From Campylobacteraceae bacterium (lineage in GTDB: Bacteria; Campylobacterota; Campylobacteria; Campylobacterales; Arcobacteraceae), in contig JABXII010000018.1 of assembly GCA_013373175.1 (NCBI GenBank), positions 62,001-126,000 of the forward strand: 64,000 bases of DNA, in the 5' to 3' direction. A model generated the notes under the pieces. It was not told the origin of the DNA, made no database searches, and was given only the letters and a program-made list of their open reading frames with translations. Position numbers and translations under genes: made by a program. Shown piece after piece: positions 16,305-25,673 of the stretch (the first letter of the stretch is position 1; the number at the start of each line of letters is the position of its first letter).

Positions 16305-18713
16305 ATGCTTTCAAAAATGTCTATTAAGCAAAAGCTTATTTTAATAATGTCAATACCTCTATGTATTGTAATATTATTAGCTGCAAAACTGGGGTATAAC
16401 TCTTTTATGTACTACAACAATTTAAAAAGTTTAGATAATGTTATTGTATTATCAACTAAAATTGGTGCACTAGTACATGAAACACAAAAAGAAAGAGGTA
16501 TGACAGCAGGTTACTTAGGAAGCAAAGGAACTAAGTTTCAAAATAAACTACCAAATCAAAGAGATTTAACAGACAATAGACTCAAAGAAATGAAAGGTTT
16601 CTTATCTACATTTGATGCCTCTAAATATGGGAGTGATTTTAACAACAACTTACAAAAAAGTTTAGATATGCTAACTAACCTTTCTAATACAAGAACTAAT
16701 GTAACTGGATTAAATATTCAAACATCTAAAGCAATTGGATATTATACAAAAGTTAATAGCTCTTTATTAAATACAATTAGTAGTATCTCAAAACTATCTA
16801 CTAATGCCAAAGTATCACAAGATATAATTGCTTACTTAAACTTTTTATTATCAAAAGAAAGAGCTGGTATTGAAAGAGCTGTTGGGACAAATACTTTTGC
16901 TAGGGACAACTTTGGTGAAGGAATGAAAGCTAAATTCTATACTTTAATTGCTGCACAAAATGCTTACATGGATGCCTTTTTAAAAGTATCTGATGACTCA
17001 TCTAAAGTATTCTATAAAGAGACAGTAAAAGGTGAGGCAGTTGAAGAAGTAAATAGAATGAGAAATATTGCTTTATTTAAAGGAATAGACTCAAACTTTG
17101 GAGTTGATTCTTCTTATTGGTTTGCAACAATTACAAATAAAATCAATCTTTTAAAAAAGGTTGAAAACTATCTTGCAGAACATCTTGTAAAAACTATTAC
17201 TAAAGAGATGGATAATGCAACATTTGAAGTTATTCTTTTTGGTATTTTAAGTGCAATTGGGGTTGCTTTAACACTTATACTTGCTAGAACTATTGCCTTT
17301 GCTATTCTTTTAGATGTAGACCAAGTTAGAAAAGGATTAGATGATTTCTTCGCCTTTATTAATTATGAAAAAGATGATATTAACTTAGAGATTGTAGAAT
17401 CTAATGATGAACTTGGAAAAATGTCTAGGCTTATTAATGAAAATATTAATAAAACTAAAGCAAATATACAAGCGGATAGAAATCTTATTTCAAATACAAT
17501 TGAAGTTGCAAATAAGATTAATAAAGGTCATTTAGATACTAGAATTACTAATGATTCAAACAATCCTGCACTAAGTGAACTTAAAAATATTATTAATAAA
17601 ATGCTTCATACTCTAAATGAAAACTTTGAAAATATTATGAAGGTTTTAAACTCTTACTCAAAACTTGATTTTAGACCACAACTTGAAGAGAATAATTTAG
17701 AAGGAATTATTAAAGAGCTTGAAGATGATGTAAATATTTTAAGAAATGTAATCACTGAAACATTAATTGAAAACAAAAGAAGTGGTTTAATTTTAAGTCA
17801 AAATGCAAATACATTAACAAGAAATATGGATGAAATTGCAAATGCTGCAAATAATCAAGCTGCTTCTTTAGAAGAGACTGCTGCTGCACTTGAAGAGATA
17901 ACTGCAAATATTAAAAACAATACTGAAACAACAGTTAAGATGGCTGAATATGGAGATAAAGTTAAACACTCTGTATTAACAGGACAACAATTAGCAAATA
18001 ATACTGCTAAGTCAATGGAAGATATTAATGCACAAACAACAGCTATTAATGAAGCCATTACTGTAATTGATCAAATTGCCTTCCAAACAAATATTTTATC
18101 ACTAAATGCTGCCGTTGAAGCTGCAACTGCAGGTGAAGCAGGTAAAGGTTTTGCAGTTGTTGCAGGTGAAGTTAGAAACTTAGCAAATAGATCAGCTGAA
18201 GCAGCTAAAGAGATTAAAGATTTAGTTGAGAATGCTCAAGTAAAAACAAATGAAGGTAAAAAAATTGCTTCAGATATGATTAATGGTTATGAAGAGTTAA
18301 ATGGAAATATCTCTAATACAATTGAATTAATTGAAAATGTTACAACTGCAAGTAAAGAACAATCAACAGGTATGATTCAAATTAATGATGCTGTAACAAA
18401 CCTAGATAAAATCACACAAGAAAATGCACAAAATGCTTCTCAAGCAGATACAATTGCACAAAAAACTTTAGAGATTTCTAATATGATTATTGACCATGCA
18501 GACGCAAAACAGTTTGAAGGAAAAGATGAAATAAAAATTAGAAAAAGTACAACTGATCTTTTATACCAAGGTAATGAAAAAAGAAGTATTGAAAAAGTTA
18601 TGAAAAAAGACCACAAACAAACACAACAAAGACAAAGACCAATTAGTGCAAAAAAAGAGCCAGTTAAAATAACTAGCTCTAATAATGATAATGATGAGTG
18701 GGAAAGCTTTTAA
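16305..18713 (+). CDS. Methyl-accepting chemotaxis protein with NIT sensor domain
   Basis: An 802-residue chemoreceptor. TM1 is at ~12-32; the periplasmic part (~33-305) has the nitrate/nitrite-sensing NIT hallmark [21 protein letters not shown]2 is at ~307-335. HAMP-like repeats follow to ~490, then the MCP signalling domain with the tip segment [20 protein letters not shown]. The tail after ~735 is long and basic, and ends in NDNDEWESF, resembling the NWETF tether that recruits CheR in enteric receptors. The ligand is not proven; nitrate or nitrite is a family-based guess. It is monocistronic with a terminator-like hairpin at its stop. Confidence 0.92.
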   Translation: MLSKMSIKQKLILIMSIPLCIVILLAAKLGYNSFMYYNNLKSLDNVIVLSTKIGALVHETQKERGMTAGYLGSKGTKFQNKLPNQRDLTDNRLKEMKGFLSTFDASKYGSDFNNNLQKSLDMLTNLSNTRTNVTGLNIQTSKAIGYYTKVNSSLLNTISSISKLSTNAKVSQDIIAYLNFLLSKERAGIERAVGTNTFARDNFGEGMKAKFYTLIAAQNAYMDAFLKVSDDSSKVFYKETVKGEAVEEVNRMRNIALFKGIDSNFGVDSSYWFATITNKINLLKKVENYLAEHLVKTITKEMDNATFEVILFGILSAIGVALTLILARTIAFAILLDVDQVRKGLDDFFAFINYEKDDINLEIVESNDELGKMSRLINENINKTKANIQADRNLISNTIEVANKINKGHLDTRITNDSNNPALSELKNIINKMLHTLNENFENIMKVLNSYSKLDFRPQLEENNLEGIIKELEDDVNILRNVITETLIENKRSGLILSQNANTLTRNMDEIANAANNQAASLEETAAALEEITANIKNNTETTVKMAEYGDKVKHSVLTGQQLANNTAKSMEDINAQTTAINEAITVIDQIAFQTNILSLNAAVEAATAGEAGKGFAVVAGEVRNLANRSAEAAKEIKDLVENAQVKTNEGKKIASDMINGYEELNGNISNTIELIENVTTASKEQSTGMIQINDAVTNLDKITQENAQNASQADTIAQKTLEISNMIIDHADAKQFEGKDEIKIRKSTTDLLYQGNEKRSIEKVMKKDHKQTQQRQRPISAKKEPVKITSSNNDNDEWESF

Positions 18714-18722
18714 GCTTCCTAC
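18698..18722. terminator. Hairpin at convergent ends of the MCP and DedA genes
   Basis: GTGGG-A-AAGCTT, loop TT, AAGCTT-CCTAC forms a compact stem with one bulged A, spanning the MCP stop codon, followed by an AT-rich tract. It can act for both converging genes. Confidence 0.5.
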
Positions 18723-18726
18723 TTAT

Positions 18727-19257
18727 TTAAACTTTTCTAAAAAGATATGTCACAGCAATTAATATAACTGCAACAATTGCTAAGCCAATATATTTAAACT
18801 CTTCTGTACTATTTAAAATATATTCACCAGCAGTGAAACTAGCAAAACCAACAATACAAGCCCAAAGCATAGTAGCAATAGCATTAAATAATACAAACTT
18901 CATTGAAGAATATTTTGTAAGTCCCATTGCTAAAGGAATTAAGGTTTTTATTCCATAAATATATTTTTGTATAATTACTACAAAAGAACCATACTTCTTC
19001 ATAAGAACATGAGCTAAAGCAACCTTTCTTCCATATTTTTTCATCATATCTTTTGCATAAGCTTTATTTTGTCTAGCAAGAGTAAATAAAAATTGGTCTC
19101 CTATAAAATTAGAAATTCCTGCTACTAATATTGAAATATAAATATTTAAATCACCTGCATAGGATAAAACCCCTGCAATAACTAATCCTACAAATCCTCC
19201 ACCAAATGAGTATGCAAAAAGTGCAATATATCCCCATTCCCTAATAAATTCTTCCAC
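18727..19257 (-). CDS. DedA/SNARE-associated family membrane protein
   Basis: A 176-residue membrane protein with about four to five hydrophobic segments. DedA signatures are GGGFVGLVIAGVLSYAGDL at the N-terminus, GISNFIGDQFLFTLARQNK and the YGSFVVIIQKYIYGIKTLIP segment, with conserved GxKT/P-type residues. DedA proteins are now linked to phospholipid and carrier-lipid flipping. It is single, with no obvious operon. Confidence 0.85.
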   Translation of the reverse strand: MEEFIREWGYIALFAYSFGGGFVGLVIAGVLSYAGDLNIYISILVAGISNFIGDQFLFTLARQNKAYAKDMMKKYGRKVALAHVLMKKYGSFVVIIQKYIYGIKTLIPLAMGLTKYSSMKFVLFNAIATMLWACIVGFASFTAGEYILNSTEEFKYIGLAIVAVILIAVTYLFRKV

Positions 19258-19352
19258 TTAAAAGCCTTAATTGATTTTAGTTAAAGGTTAGTATTTTAAC
19301 GCCTTTACTATATGGACGTGATTTTAACTAAAGTATGATAAATTAAGGGTTA

Positions 19353-19369
19353 TTATACACAATGTATAA
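19353..19369. promoter_or_regulatory. Perfect 7-3-7 palindrome upstream of the EAL gene
   Basis: TTATACA-CAA-TGTATAA lies ~103 bases before the EAL-protein start, in a 214-base intergenic region. It has the form of a dimeric repressor or activator operator. A second, longer-spaced inverted repeat (TTTAGTTAAA...TTTAACTAAA) flanks the DedA-side part of the gap. The binding protein is unknown. Confidence 0.4.
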
Positions 19370-19471
19370 ATAATATTACATTTATCACAAATTTAATAAA
19401 ATATTTTACATTTTTGATTTTTATTAAAGAGTTAATCTTATATACTTAATAATCAAAATCAAGAAGGCAAA

Positions 19472-20695
19472 ATGTCCATATATAACAGTTTATGTAAATA
19501 TTTCTATAAAAATAATATTAAAACAACTTTTTTAATTGATATTTTGTACATGAAAGATATTAATGCCGTTTATGGTTTTGAAAATGGTGACTACATAATA
19601 AAACAACTGCACAGACTATTAACAACAAATATTAAACAACAAATACTTTTTAATCTTGAAAGAAAACTCTGTATTACAACTACAAACACTCATGTAGATG
19701 TTTTTAATTTAATAATTTATGATGACTTATCTAAAATAGAAGTTATTGAAATTAAAAATATCATTTTTAATACTATAATTGCACATCAGTTTTCACTTTT
19801 AGGTTCTGATTTAAAAATTGATATTGACATTACCCTTGGATGTTCAAAAGGCAAAGGAAGTGAACTTTTAATATATGCAGAAAAGGCTTTACATAATGCA
19901 AAGATGAACTACATAAATTTTATGTACTATGATGCAAAGCTTTACCACAATCATTTTGAAAATAGAGAGCTTTTATCTGTTCTTAGAAAAAATATTGAAG
20001 AAAAGACTGTAGAACCATTTTTCCAAGCAATTCAAGATAATAAAACAAAAGAGAATACAAAATACGAAGCATTAATGAGAATCTATGACCACGATGGACA
20101 AGTTCTAATGCCTGCTGTTTTTATAAATAAGTCAAGAAAATATAGACTTTTTAATAAACTAATGGAAATCTTGATTTTAAAAGTTATTGACTATATAAAA
20201 AGATATAAAATCCACGTGAGCATAAACTTAGATTATAGTGATATCTTAAATCCAGGGATGAAAGAATTAATCATTGAAAATATCAAAGATTCTGATATTG
20301 GAAAATATTTAACAATTGAAATTTTAGAGAGTAAAAAGATATCAAATTACTATTTAGTAAATGAGTTTATTAGAGATTTGAAAAACTATAATGTATCAAT
20401 TGCTATTGATGACTTTGGAAGTGGTTTTTCAAACTATGAACACATTCTAAATATTAATACTGATTATATAAAACTTGATGGGAGTTTGATTAAAAAACTT
20501 GATGAAGATGTTTACTATAACCTTGTTAAAAGTATAGTGCTTTTTGCAAAAGAACAAAATATAAAAGTTGTAGCAGAGTTTGTAAGTGATTTAAAGATTT
20601 TAAGATATGTAAAATCACTTGATATTGATTATTCGCAAGGTTACTATATAGCAAAACCTATGCCTATTAAAGAGATAATGGAAGATATGCAATGA
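19472..20695 (+). CDS. EAL-domain c-di-GMP phosphodiesterase with degenerate GGDEF half
   Basis: A 407-residue soluble protein. The N-terminal ~155 residues have a GGDEF-type fold outline (FLIDILYMKDINAVYGFENGD) but no GGDEF motif. The EAL domain keeps its catalytic set: YEALMR (Glu199), SINLDYSDI, LTIEILES, IAIDDFGSGFSNYEH, DYIKLDGSLI, VVAEFVS and SQGYYIAKPMP. It should hydrolyse c-di-GMP to pGpG. The stop overlaps the start of the next gene (ATGA), so the two are made together. Confidence 0.9.
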   Translation: MSIYNSLCKYFYKNNIKTTFLIDILYMKDINAVYGFENGDYIIKQLHRLLTTNIKQQILFNLERKLCITTTNTHVDVFNLIIYDDLSKIEVIEIKNIIFNTIIAHQFSLLGSDLKIDIDITLGCSKGKGSELLIYAEKALHNAKMNYINFMYYDAKLYHNHFENRELLSVLRKNIEEKTVEPFFQAIQDNKTKENTKYEALMRIYDHDGQVLMPAVFINKSRKYRLFNKLMEILILKVIDYIKRYKIHVSINLDYSDILNPGMKELIIENIKDSDIGKYLTIEILESKKISNYYLVNEFIRDLKNYNVSIAIDDFGSGFSNYEHILNINTDYIKLDGSLIKKLDEDVYYNLVKSIVLFAKEQNIKVVAEFVSDLKILRYVKSLDIDYSQGYYIAKPMPIKEIMEDMQ

Positions 20696-21489
20696 AAGAA
20701 AAACTAAAAGAGATTACAGACTTAACAATAAATGAATTACTTAAAGAAGAAGTAATTTTACCATCAGAATATTTTGAATGTTTTGATAAACATGCAAAAC
20801 TTTCAGAAATCGAGTTAAATGATGAGAGTTTCGAGAAAGAAGTAGATGAACTTCTTATAAATGAGATTAGTACTATAAACAATTATGTAAAAAGCGCTAC
20901 AAAGAGTATTGATAATGCAGCTGCGTTAACTTTAGATGCTCAAAAGGCTATTGAAGAGAATAACTCATCTGCTTTAAAAAAACTATACTCTCAAATAAGA
21001 GATTTACAAGTAGAACTTCAAGATATAACAGAGAATATCTATAAAGACTATTTAACAAGCGCTTATAATAAAAAATGGCTATATCATAAATATTTAGCCA
21101 AAAATTCTAAAATCAAAGAAGATGCTATTATCATACTTATTGATGTAAAGGATTTTGAATACATCAAAAAAACATACAATAAACTTATCTCAAATAATCT
21201 ATTGATTTTTATTTATGAGTTTATAAACAAAGAGTTTAAAAAAGAAGATATTGATTTTGAGATTTGTAGATACTTAAGTAGTAAGTTTATTATTTCAGTT
21301 AAAAACAATGATTTCAATACTATTTCTAACTTGATTAAAAATACGTCATCTATGTTGTTTGTAACAACTTTAAAAAGTAATTCAGGCGTTATGATTAAAC
21401 CAAACTACAAATACTCAACAATTGCTGCAAAGAAAGATGACTCTTTTCATGAAGTGTTAAATTCACTTCTAAAAAATCAAGAAGACTAA
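20692..21489 (+). CDS. Degenerate GGDEF-like protein coupled to the EAL protein
   Basis: A 265-residue soluble protein. Residues ~1-115 are helical and acidic, with coiled-coil character (SSALKKLYSQIRDLQVELQD). From ~120, YLTSAYNKKWLYHKYL copies the DxLTxxxNR start of GGDEF domains, and AIIILIDVKDFEYIKKTYNK follows the fold, but the GGDEF loop is replaced by CRYLSSKFIIS. It is therefore probably not a cyclase; it may bind nucleotide or regulate its partner (inference). It is coupled by a 4-base overlap to the EAL gene and overlaps the convergent pxpC by four bases. Confidence 0.65.
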   Translation: MKEKLKEITDLTINELLKEEVILPSEYFECFDKHAKLSEIELNDESFEKEVDELLINEISTINNYVKSATKSIDNAAALTLDAQKAIEENNSSALKKLYSQIRDLQVELQDITENIYKDYLTSAYNKKWLYHKYLAKNSKIKEDAIIILIDVKDFEYIKKTYNKLISNNLLIFIYEFINKEFKKEDIDFEICRYLSSKFIISVKNNDFNTISNLIKNTSSMLFVTTLKSNSGVMIKPNYKYSTIAAKKDDSFHEVLNSLLKNQED

Positions 21490-22403
21490 AAAGAAAAAGC
21501 CTCTAAAAAGTTTAGAACTTTTTCTCTAGCTTCTTTAACTTCAATTTTTTCAAACCTTATTTTACTTCCTGGTTTCATTTGAGCTAATTTATAACAATCA
21601 ATATTTAAAACTGCTCCAATTTTGGGATAACCACCTATTGTTTGTCTCTCTTTTAAAAGAACTATTGGTTTACCATCTTTAGGTATTTGAATACTTCCAA
21701 AAGCTATTGCTTCAGAAACTAGGTTTGAGATAGTACACTCAATAGGCTCTCCATCAAGTTTACAAGCCATAGAGTTAAAATCAGGAGTGATAATATAAAC
21801 AGAGGAAAAGAACTTATCTACTTGCTCTTTTTCAAAGTCATTACATTGATATGATAGAACAACTCTTAATGTTAACTCTTTTTCATATTTAGGAACATAC
21901 CTTTTTTTCCATCTTCTTTTTATGAAGTTCAAGTTTTCATCAAGCTGTAAAATATCATTGTTTTTTAGTTTACTTCCATCAAGACCTCCAAAGCCTTCTT
22001 TCATAGAAGTAGCATTACTACCAAACTCTTTTTCAATATTAAAGCCATTTTTTACACCTAAGTAAACCCTTTGACCTTCATGAAATTTACCTATTTTTAA
22101 TTCATCCCCTACTCTTATTTTGTGAGTTTCCCAACAGTTTTTTAAAACACCATTGATATAAAAATCACACTTTGCTCCAGTTATTGCAATAGTTGTATTC
22201 TGATGTGATTTTATAACCACACCAGCAAAAAGGATTTCAAGAAGATTTGTATTAAGCTTATTATCTAAAAGTTTATTACAAGCATTGGCAGCATACTCAT
22301 CCATAAACCCTGAATTTGTAACACCAAGATGCATAAAAGAAAATCTTCCTTTATCTTGAATAGTTGTATAAATTCCAGCTTTTATTAATTCAAAGCCTCT
22401 CAT
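21486..22403 (-). CDS. pxpC: PxpC, 5-oxoprolinase subunit C
   Basis: A 305-residue protein of the KipA/biotin-dependent carboxyltransferase-like family: GIYTTIQDKGRFSFMHLGVT and NSGFMDEYAANACNKLL at the N-terminus, ITGAKCDFYINGV, VYLGVKNGF and a C-terminal LLKERQTIGGYPKIGAVL. With PxpA and PxpB it forms the ATP-dependent bacterial 5-oxoprolinase that converts 5-oxo-L-proline to glutamate. It is the last gene of the pxpABC run, overlapping pxpB by 4 bases. Confidence 0.9.
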   Translation of the reverse strand: MRGFELIKAGIYTTIQDKGRFSFMHLGVTNSGFMDEYAANACNKLLDNKLNTNLLEILFAGVVIKSHQNTTIAITGAKCDFYINGVLKNCWETHKIRVGDELKIGKFHEGQRVYLGVKNGFNIEKEFGSNATSMKEGFGGLDGSKLKNNDILQLDENLNFIKRRWKKRYVPKYEKELTLRVVLSYQCNDFEKEQVDKFFSSVYIITPDFNSMACKLDGEPIECTISNLVSEAIAFGSIQIPKDGKPIVLLKERQTIGGYPKIGAVLNIDCYKLAQMKPGSKIRFEKIEVKEAREKVLNFLEAFSF

Positions 22404-23077
22404 AGAGTTCCACCTTGTTTTAAAAATTTTTCTTTAGAAATGGGATTAAATTTTATTTTTGTATTTATATCTATTTGCGATAATTGTTCTAGTTTTTTAT
22501 CAAAAAACTCAAAAGCAGTCTTTCCAATAATATTCCAACCACCTGGGCTATCTTTTGGATAAACAGCAGTTTGAGTATCTGCAATAGAAACACTTCCCTT
22601 TGGGATTTTCTTTCTTGGAGTTTCTAATCTTTTTGTTGCAATTTTTTCATCTAAAACACCTAAATATGCAAAACCAGGTAAAAACCCAATTGTATAAACA
22701 TCATAAACTTTAGAAGAATGAAGACTTATTACCTCTTCTACAGTTATATTATTTATAGAAGCAACCCTTTGTAAATCTAAACCTACTTCTTCACCATAAT
22801 AAACATCAATTTCTACAAGTTTCGAGTTTTCTTCTTCATTTGCTTTTATATTTTTAAGTTCTTCTTCTAAATATGTTTTAATTGTTTCAAAATCATATTT
22901 TAGTAATTCGTATGAAATCAGAATTGAGCTATATGAGGGAATTATGTCAATAAAAGCTTCATTATTTAAAGACTTTAAATGGGCATATGAAGCTTTTACT
23001 TTATTTGATACTTCTTTAGAGATTTTATTATCAAAATAAATAATCACACTATCAACAGAAGCTACTTTTATTTCCAT
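22400..23077 (-). CDS. pxpB: PxpB, 5-oxoprolinase subunit B
   Basis: A 225-residue KipI-family protein. The C-terminal part carries YTIGFLPGFAYLGVLDEKIA, TPRKKIPKGSVSIADTQTAV and YPKDSPGGWNIIGKT, which are its defining motifs. It works with PxpC and PxpA in 5-oxoproline cleavage. Its ATG directly abuts the pxpA stop codon. Confidence 0.92.
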   Translation of the reverse strand: MEIKVASVDSVIIYFDNKISKEVSNKVKASYAHLKSLNNEAFIDIIPSYSSILISYELLKYDFETIKTYLEEELKNIKANEEENSKLVEIDVYYGEEVGLDLQRVASINNITVEEVISLHSSKVYDVYTIGFLPGFAYLGVLDEKIATKRLETPRKKIPKGSVSIADTQTAVYPKDSPGGWNIIGKTAFEFFDKKLEQLSQIDINTKIKFNPISKEKFLKQGGTL

Positions 23078-23812
23078 TTAATTCACTACTTTTTGTAAAG
23101 CTTGTATAAAGTTAAGGGCATTTTCACCATCACCATGAACACAAACTGTATCAGCTTTTAAAAACAATCTTTGACCATTTACACTCTCTAAGAAGCCTCT
23201 ACTTTTTAGATTTTGAATTCTTTCTAATACTAATAATTCATCATGAATTACTGCATTTGGTTGTATTCGTGATACTAAGCTTCCATTGTCATTATAATTT
23301 CTATCTGCAAATACTTCATAGATTAAATCAATTGCATACATTTTTGCAGTATAAGCATATGCTTCATTATTTGGATTTGATAAAACCATCAATTTAATAT
23401 TTTTATCATAAGATGAGATAGCACTTAAAATTGCTTTGAAGATATTTTCATCTCTCATCATATCATTGTATAAAGCTCCATGGGGTTTTACATAAGATAC
23501 TGTTGTTCCATGGGCTTTACAAAAGGCACTTAAAGCACCTAGTTGATAAAGGATTATTGACTTTATTTCTTCTAAAGTACACTGAATTGTTCTTCTACCA
23601 AAACCAACTAAATCTTGGTAGCCTGGATGAGCACCAATAGTTACATTGTATTTTTTTGCTAATTCAACAGAACGATTCATTGTTAAAGGGTCACTAGCAT
23701 GGAAACCACATGCAAGATTTGCCATACTAATGTACGGCATAATCTGTTCATCTAGACCCATTTTCCAAATACCAAAGCTTTCACCCATATCACAATTTAA
23801 TCGAATATTCAT
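23078..23812 (-). CDS. pxpA: PxpA, 5-oxoprolinase subunit A (LamB/YcsF family)
   Basis: The family start LNCDMGESFGIWKMG is clear, then MANLACGFHASDP, IGAHPGYQDLVGFGRR, YVKPHGALYNDM and FADRNYNDNGSLVSR, and a C-terminal CVHGDGENAL. I prefer the ATG at 23812 (MNIRLNCDMG) because GGAAGG lies ~8 bases upstream; the frame also has an ATG at 23827. It is the catalytic subunit of 5-oxoprolinase together with PxpBC, and sits immediately downstream of the TRAP transporter genes. Confidence 0.92.
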   Translation of the reverse strand: MNIRLNCDMGESFGIWKMGLDEQIMPYISMANLACGFHASDPLTMNRSVELAKKYNVTIGAHPGYQDLVGFGRRTIQCTLEEIKSIILYQLGALSAFCKAHGTTVSYVKPHGALYNDMMRDENIFKAILSAISSYDKNIKLMVLSNPNNEAYAYTAKMYAIDLIYEVFADRNYNDNGSLVSRIQPNAVIHDELLVLERIQNLKSRGFLESVNGQRLFLKADTVCVHGDGENALNFIQALQKVVN

Positions 23813-23854
23813 TTCATTACCTTCCATTTAGATAACCTTATTTTACCAAAAATA

Positions 23855-25189
23855 TTATTTAATCATTTGGTCTGGTAAAAAGAACACTATTTCAGGGAAT
23901 ACAGTAATTAATACAACAGTAACAATCATAAGGATAAAGAATGGGAATGTTGCTTTTAAAATTGTTTGTATTTTTTCATTACTAATTCCTTGTATCACAA
24001 ATAGTGAGAAACCAACTGGCGGGGTAATTTGAGCCATTTCAACCATAAATACTAAGAAAATACCAAACCATAGTGGATCAAATCCAGCTAAAATAATAAT
24101 AGGTAAAACAATTGGTAATGTCATAACTACAATAGAAATAGCTTCTAAAATCATTCCTAAAATAATATACATAACACCAATTAATAAAATTAGCATCATA
24201 GGAGAAAGTCCAAGACCTGCAATAAACTCACTCATTGCCCTTGCAATTCCTAAGAATCCAATTACTTGAGAAAGGAAAACTGCACCTGAAATAATAAACC
24301 CAATCATAACAGATGTTTTAACAGAGTTTAAAAGAGCATTTTTAAGAATATCTATAGAAATAGATTTAAAATAAAATGCAAGGATTAAACTTCCTAATAC
24401 TCCAAGAGCGGCAGCTTCAGTTGGAGTAGAAAATCCACCATATATAGAACCTAAAACAAGTCCAATAAGTGAGAAGATAGGTGCTAAATCTTTAAATGAA
24501 TTTATTCTATCTTTAAATGTAAATACTTCTTTTTCTTTTGGTAAAACACTTGGGTCAACTTTAGCTCTATACATAATATAAAAAGAGTATAAAGAAGCAA
24601 GTAAAAGCCCAGGAATAAGTCCTGCAACAAATAGCTTACCAATAGATACATCAGATAATACCCCATAAATAATCATAATTAATGATGGAGGAATTAAGTA
24701 TCCTAAAGTACCAGAACCAGCTAATGATCCCATTGCTAATGTCTTAGAGTAGCCTCTATTTTTTAGCTCCTCTAAAGTAATCTTTCCAACAGTAGCAGTA
24801 GTTGCAGCAGATGAACCAGAAACAGCAGCAAATAAAGAACAAGCAGCAACATTTACATGAAGTAAACCACCTGGTATAAATGCAAGCCAAGGTTTTAAAC
24901 CATTTAACAATCTTGTTGAAATAGATGATTTATATAAAATCTCACCCATTAAAATAAACATTGGTAAAGCTGCAAGTGACCAAGAGTTTAAAGCATCATA
25001 AAGTGAAGAAGCTAGTAAGTCTCCAATCTTGTCATAAACAGAAATTACAGGAGGTAAGTTGTGATCAAACAGTAACATACCAATAATACCTGTTAACATT
25101 AATGAAACACCAATCCATAATGATGATAATAAAAATACAAACATTATCACAATTAAAATAACTGATAAAAATAAAGGATCACTAATCAT
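23855..25189 (-). CDS. dctM: TRAP transporter large permease (DctM)
   Basis: A 444-residue membrane protein with ~11-12 helices. DctM signatures include SLAALPMFILMGEILYKSS, NVAACSLFAAVSGSSAATTA and GSLAGSGTLGYLIPPSLIMI, plus GFDPLWFGIFLVFMVEMAQI and TPPVGFSLFVIQG near the end. It is the Na+-coupled translocation subunit for substrates captured by the P subunit. It overlaps dctQ by 8 bases and is followed by pxpA after 27 bases, so 5-oxoproline or a related acid is the likely substrate (inference). Confidence 0.92.
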   Translation of the reverse strand: MISDPLFLSVILIVIMFVFLLSSLWIGVSLMLTGIIGMLLFDHNLPPVISVYDKIGDLLASSLYDALNSWSLAALPMFILMGEILYKSSISTRLLNGLKPWLAFIPGGLLHVNVAACSLFAAVSGSSAATTATVGKITLEELKNRGYSKTLAMGSLAGSGTLGYLIPPSLIMIIYGVLSDVSIGKLFVAGLIPGLLLASLYSFYIMYRAKVDPSVLPKEKEVFTFKDRINSFKDLAPIFSLIGLVLGSIYGGFSTPTEAAALGVLGSLILAFYFKSISIDILKNALLNSVKTSVMIGFIISGAVFLSQVIGFLGIARAMSEFIAGLGLSPMMLILLIGVMYIILGMILEAISIVVMTLPIVLPIIILAGFDPLWFGIFLVFMVEMAQITPPVGFSLFVIQGISNEKIQTILKATFPFFILMIVTVVLITVFPEIVFFLPDQMIK

Positions 25190-25664
25190 TTGTAAATCCT
25201 TTGAAAATAAATAAAACTACGGCTAACATAAACATTGTAATTCCAATTGGCATTGCAAGTTGTGTTAAATATAGTGGTGTTTCAGAAACATTTTCAGACA
25301 ACATTTCTAATTCGTATGAATCATATGTAAATAGAATTGTTCTATATAGAGCAAAAGCTAATACACCTAAGGTAATAATTGCTGCAAGAATATCAATCTT
25401 ATTGTTAGTCTTTTTTGATAACCTTGAAGTAATTATGTTAATTCTTATATGAGAATCACTTGAGAAAGTATATGCTAATCCAAAGAATATAGATGCTAAA
25501 TAAAAATATCCACTATACTCATCTGCTATCATTGTAGACATATCAAAAAATGCTCTAATAAAGATTTCAATAAGAATCAAAGAAACCAATGCCACTAAGA
25601 TAAATGCTGACAGATAAGCTCCCATTTTGGTAAGCTTATCTATAAAGTTAGAAACAAAATTCAT
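25182..25664 (-). CDS. dctQ: TRAP transporter small permease (DctQ)
   Basis: A 160-residue protein with four membrane helices. ALVSLILIEIFIRAFFD, MIADEYSGYFYLASIFFGLA and HIRINIITSRL are typical of the DctQ subunit. It completes the membrane part of the TRAP transporter together with dctM; the solute-binding protein gene lies 9 bases upstream. Confidence 0.88.
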   Translation of the reverse strand: MNFVSNFIDKLTKMGAYLSAFILVALVSLILIEIFIRAFFDMSTMIADEYSGYFYLASIFFGLAYTFSSDSHIRINIITSRLSKKTNNKIDILAAIITLGVLAFALYRTILFTYDSYELEMLSENVSETPLYLTQLAMPIGITMFMLAVVLFIFKGFTND

Positions 25665-25673
25665 AACTTCTAA

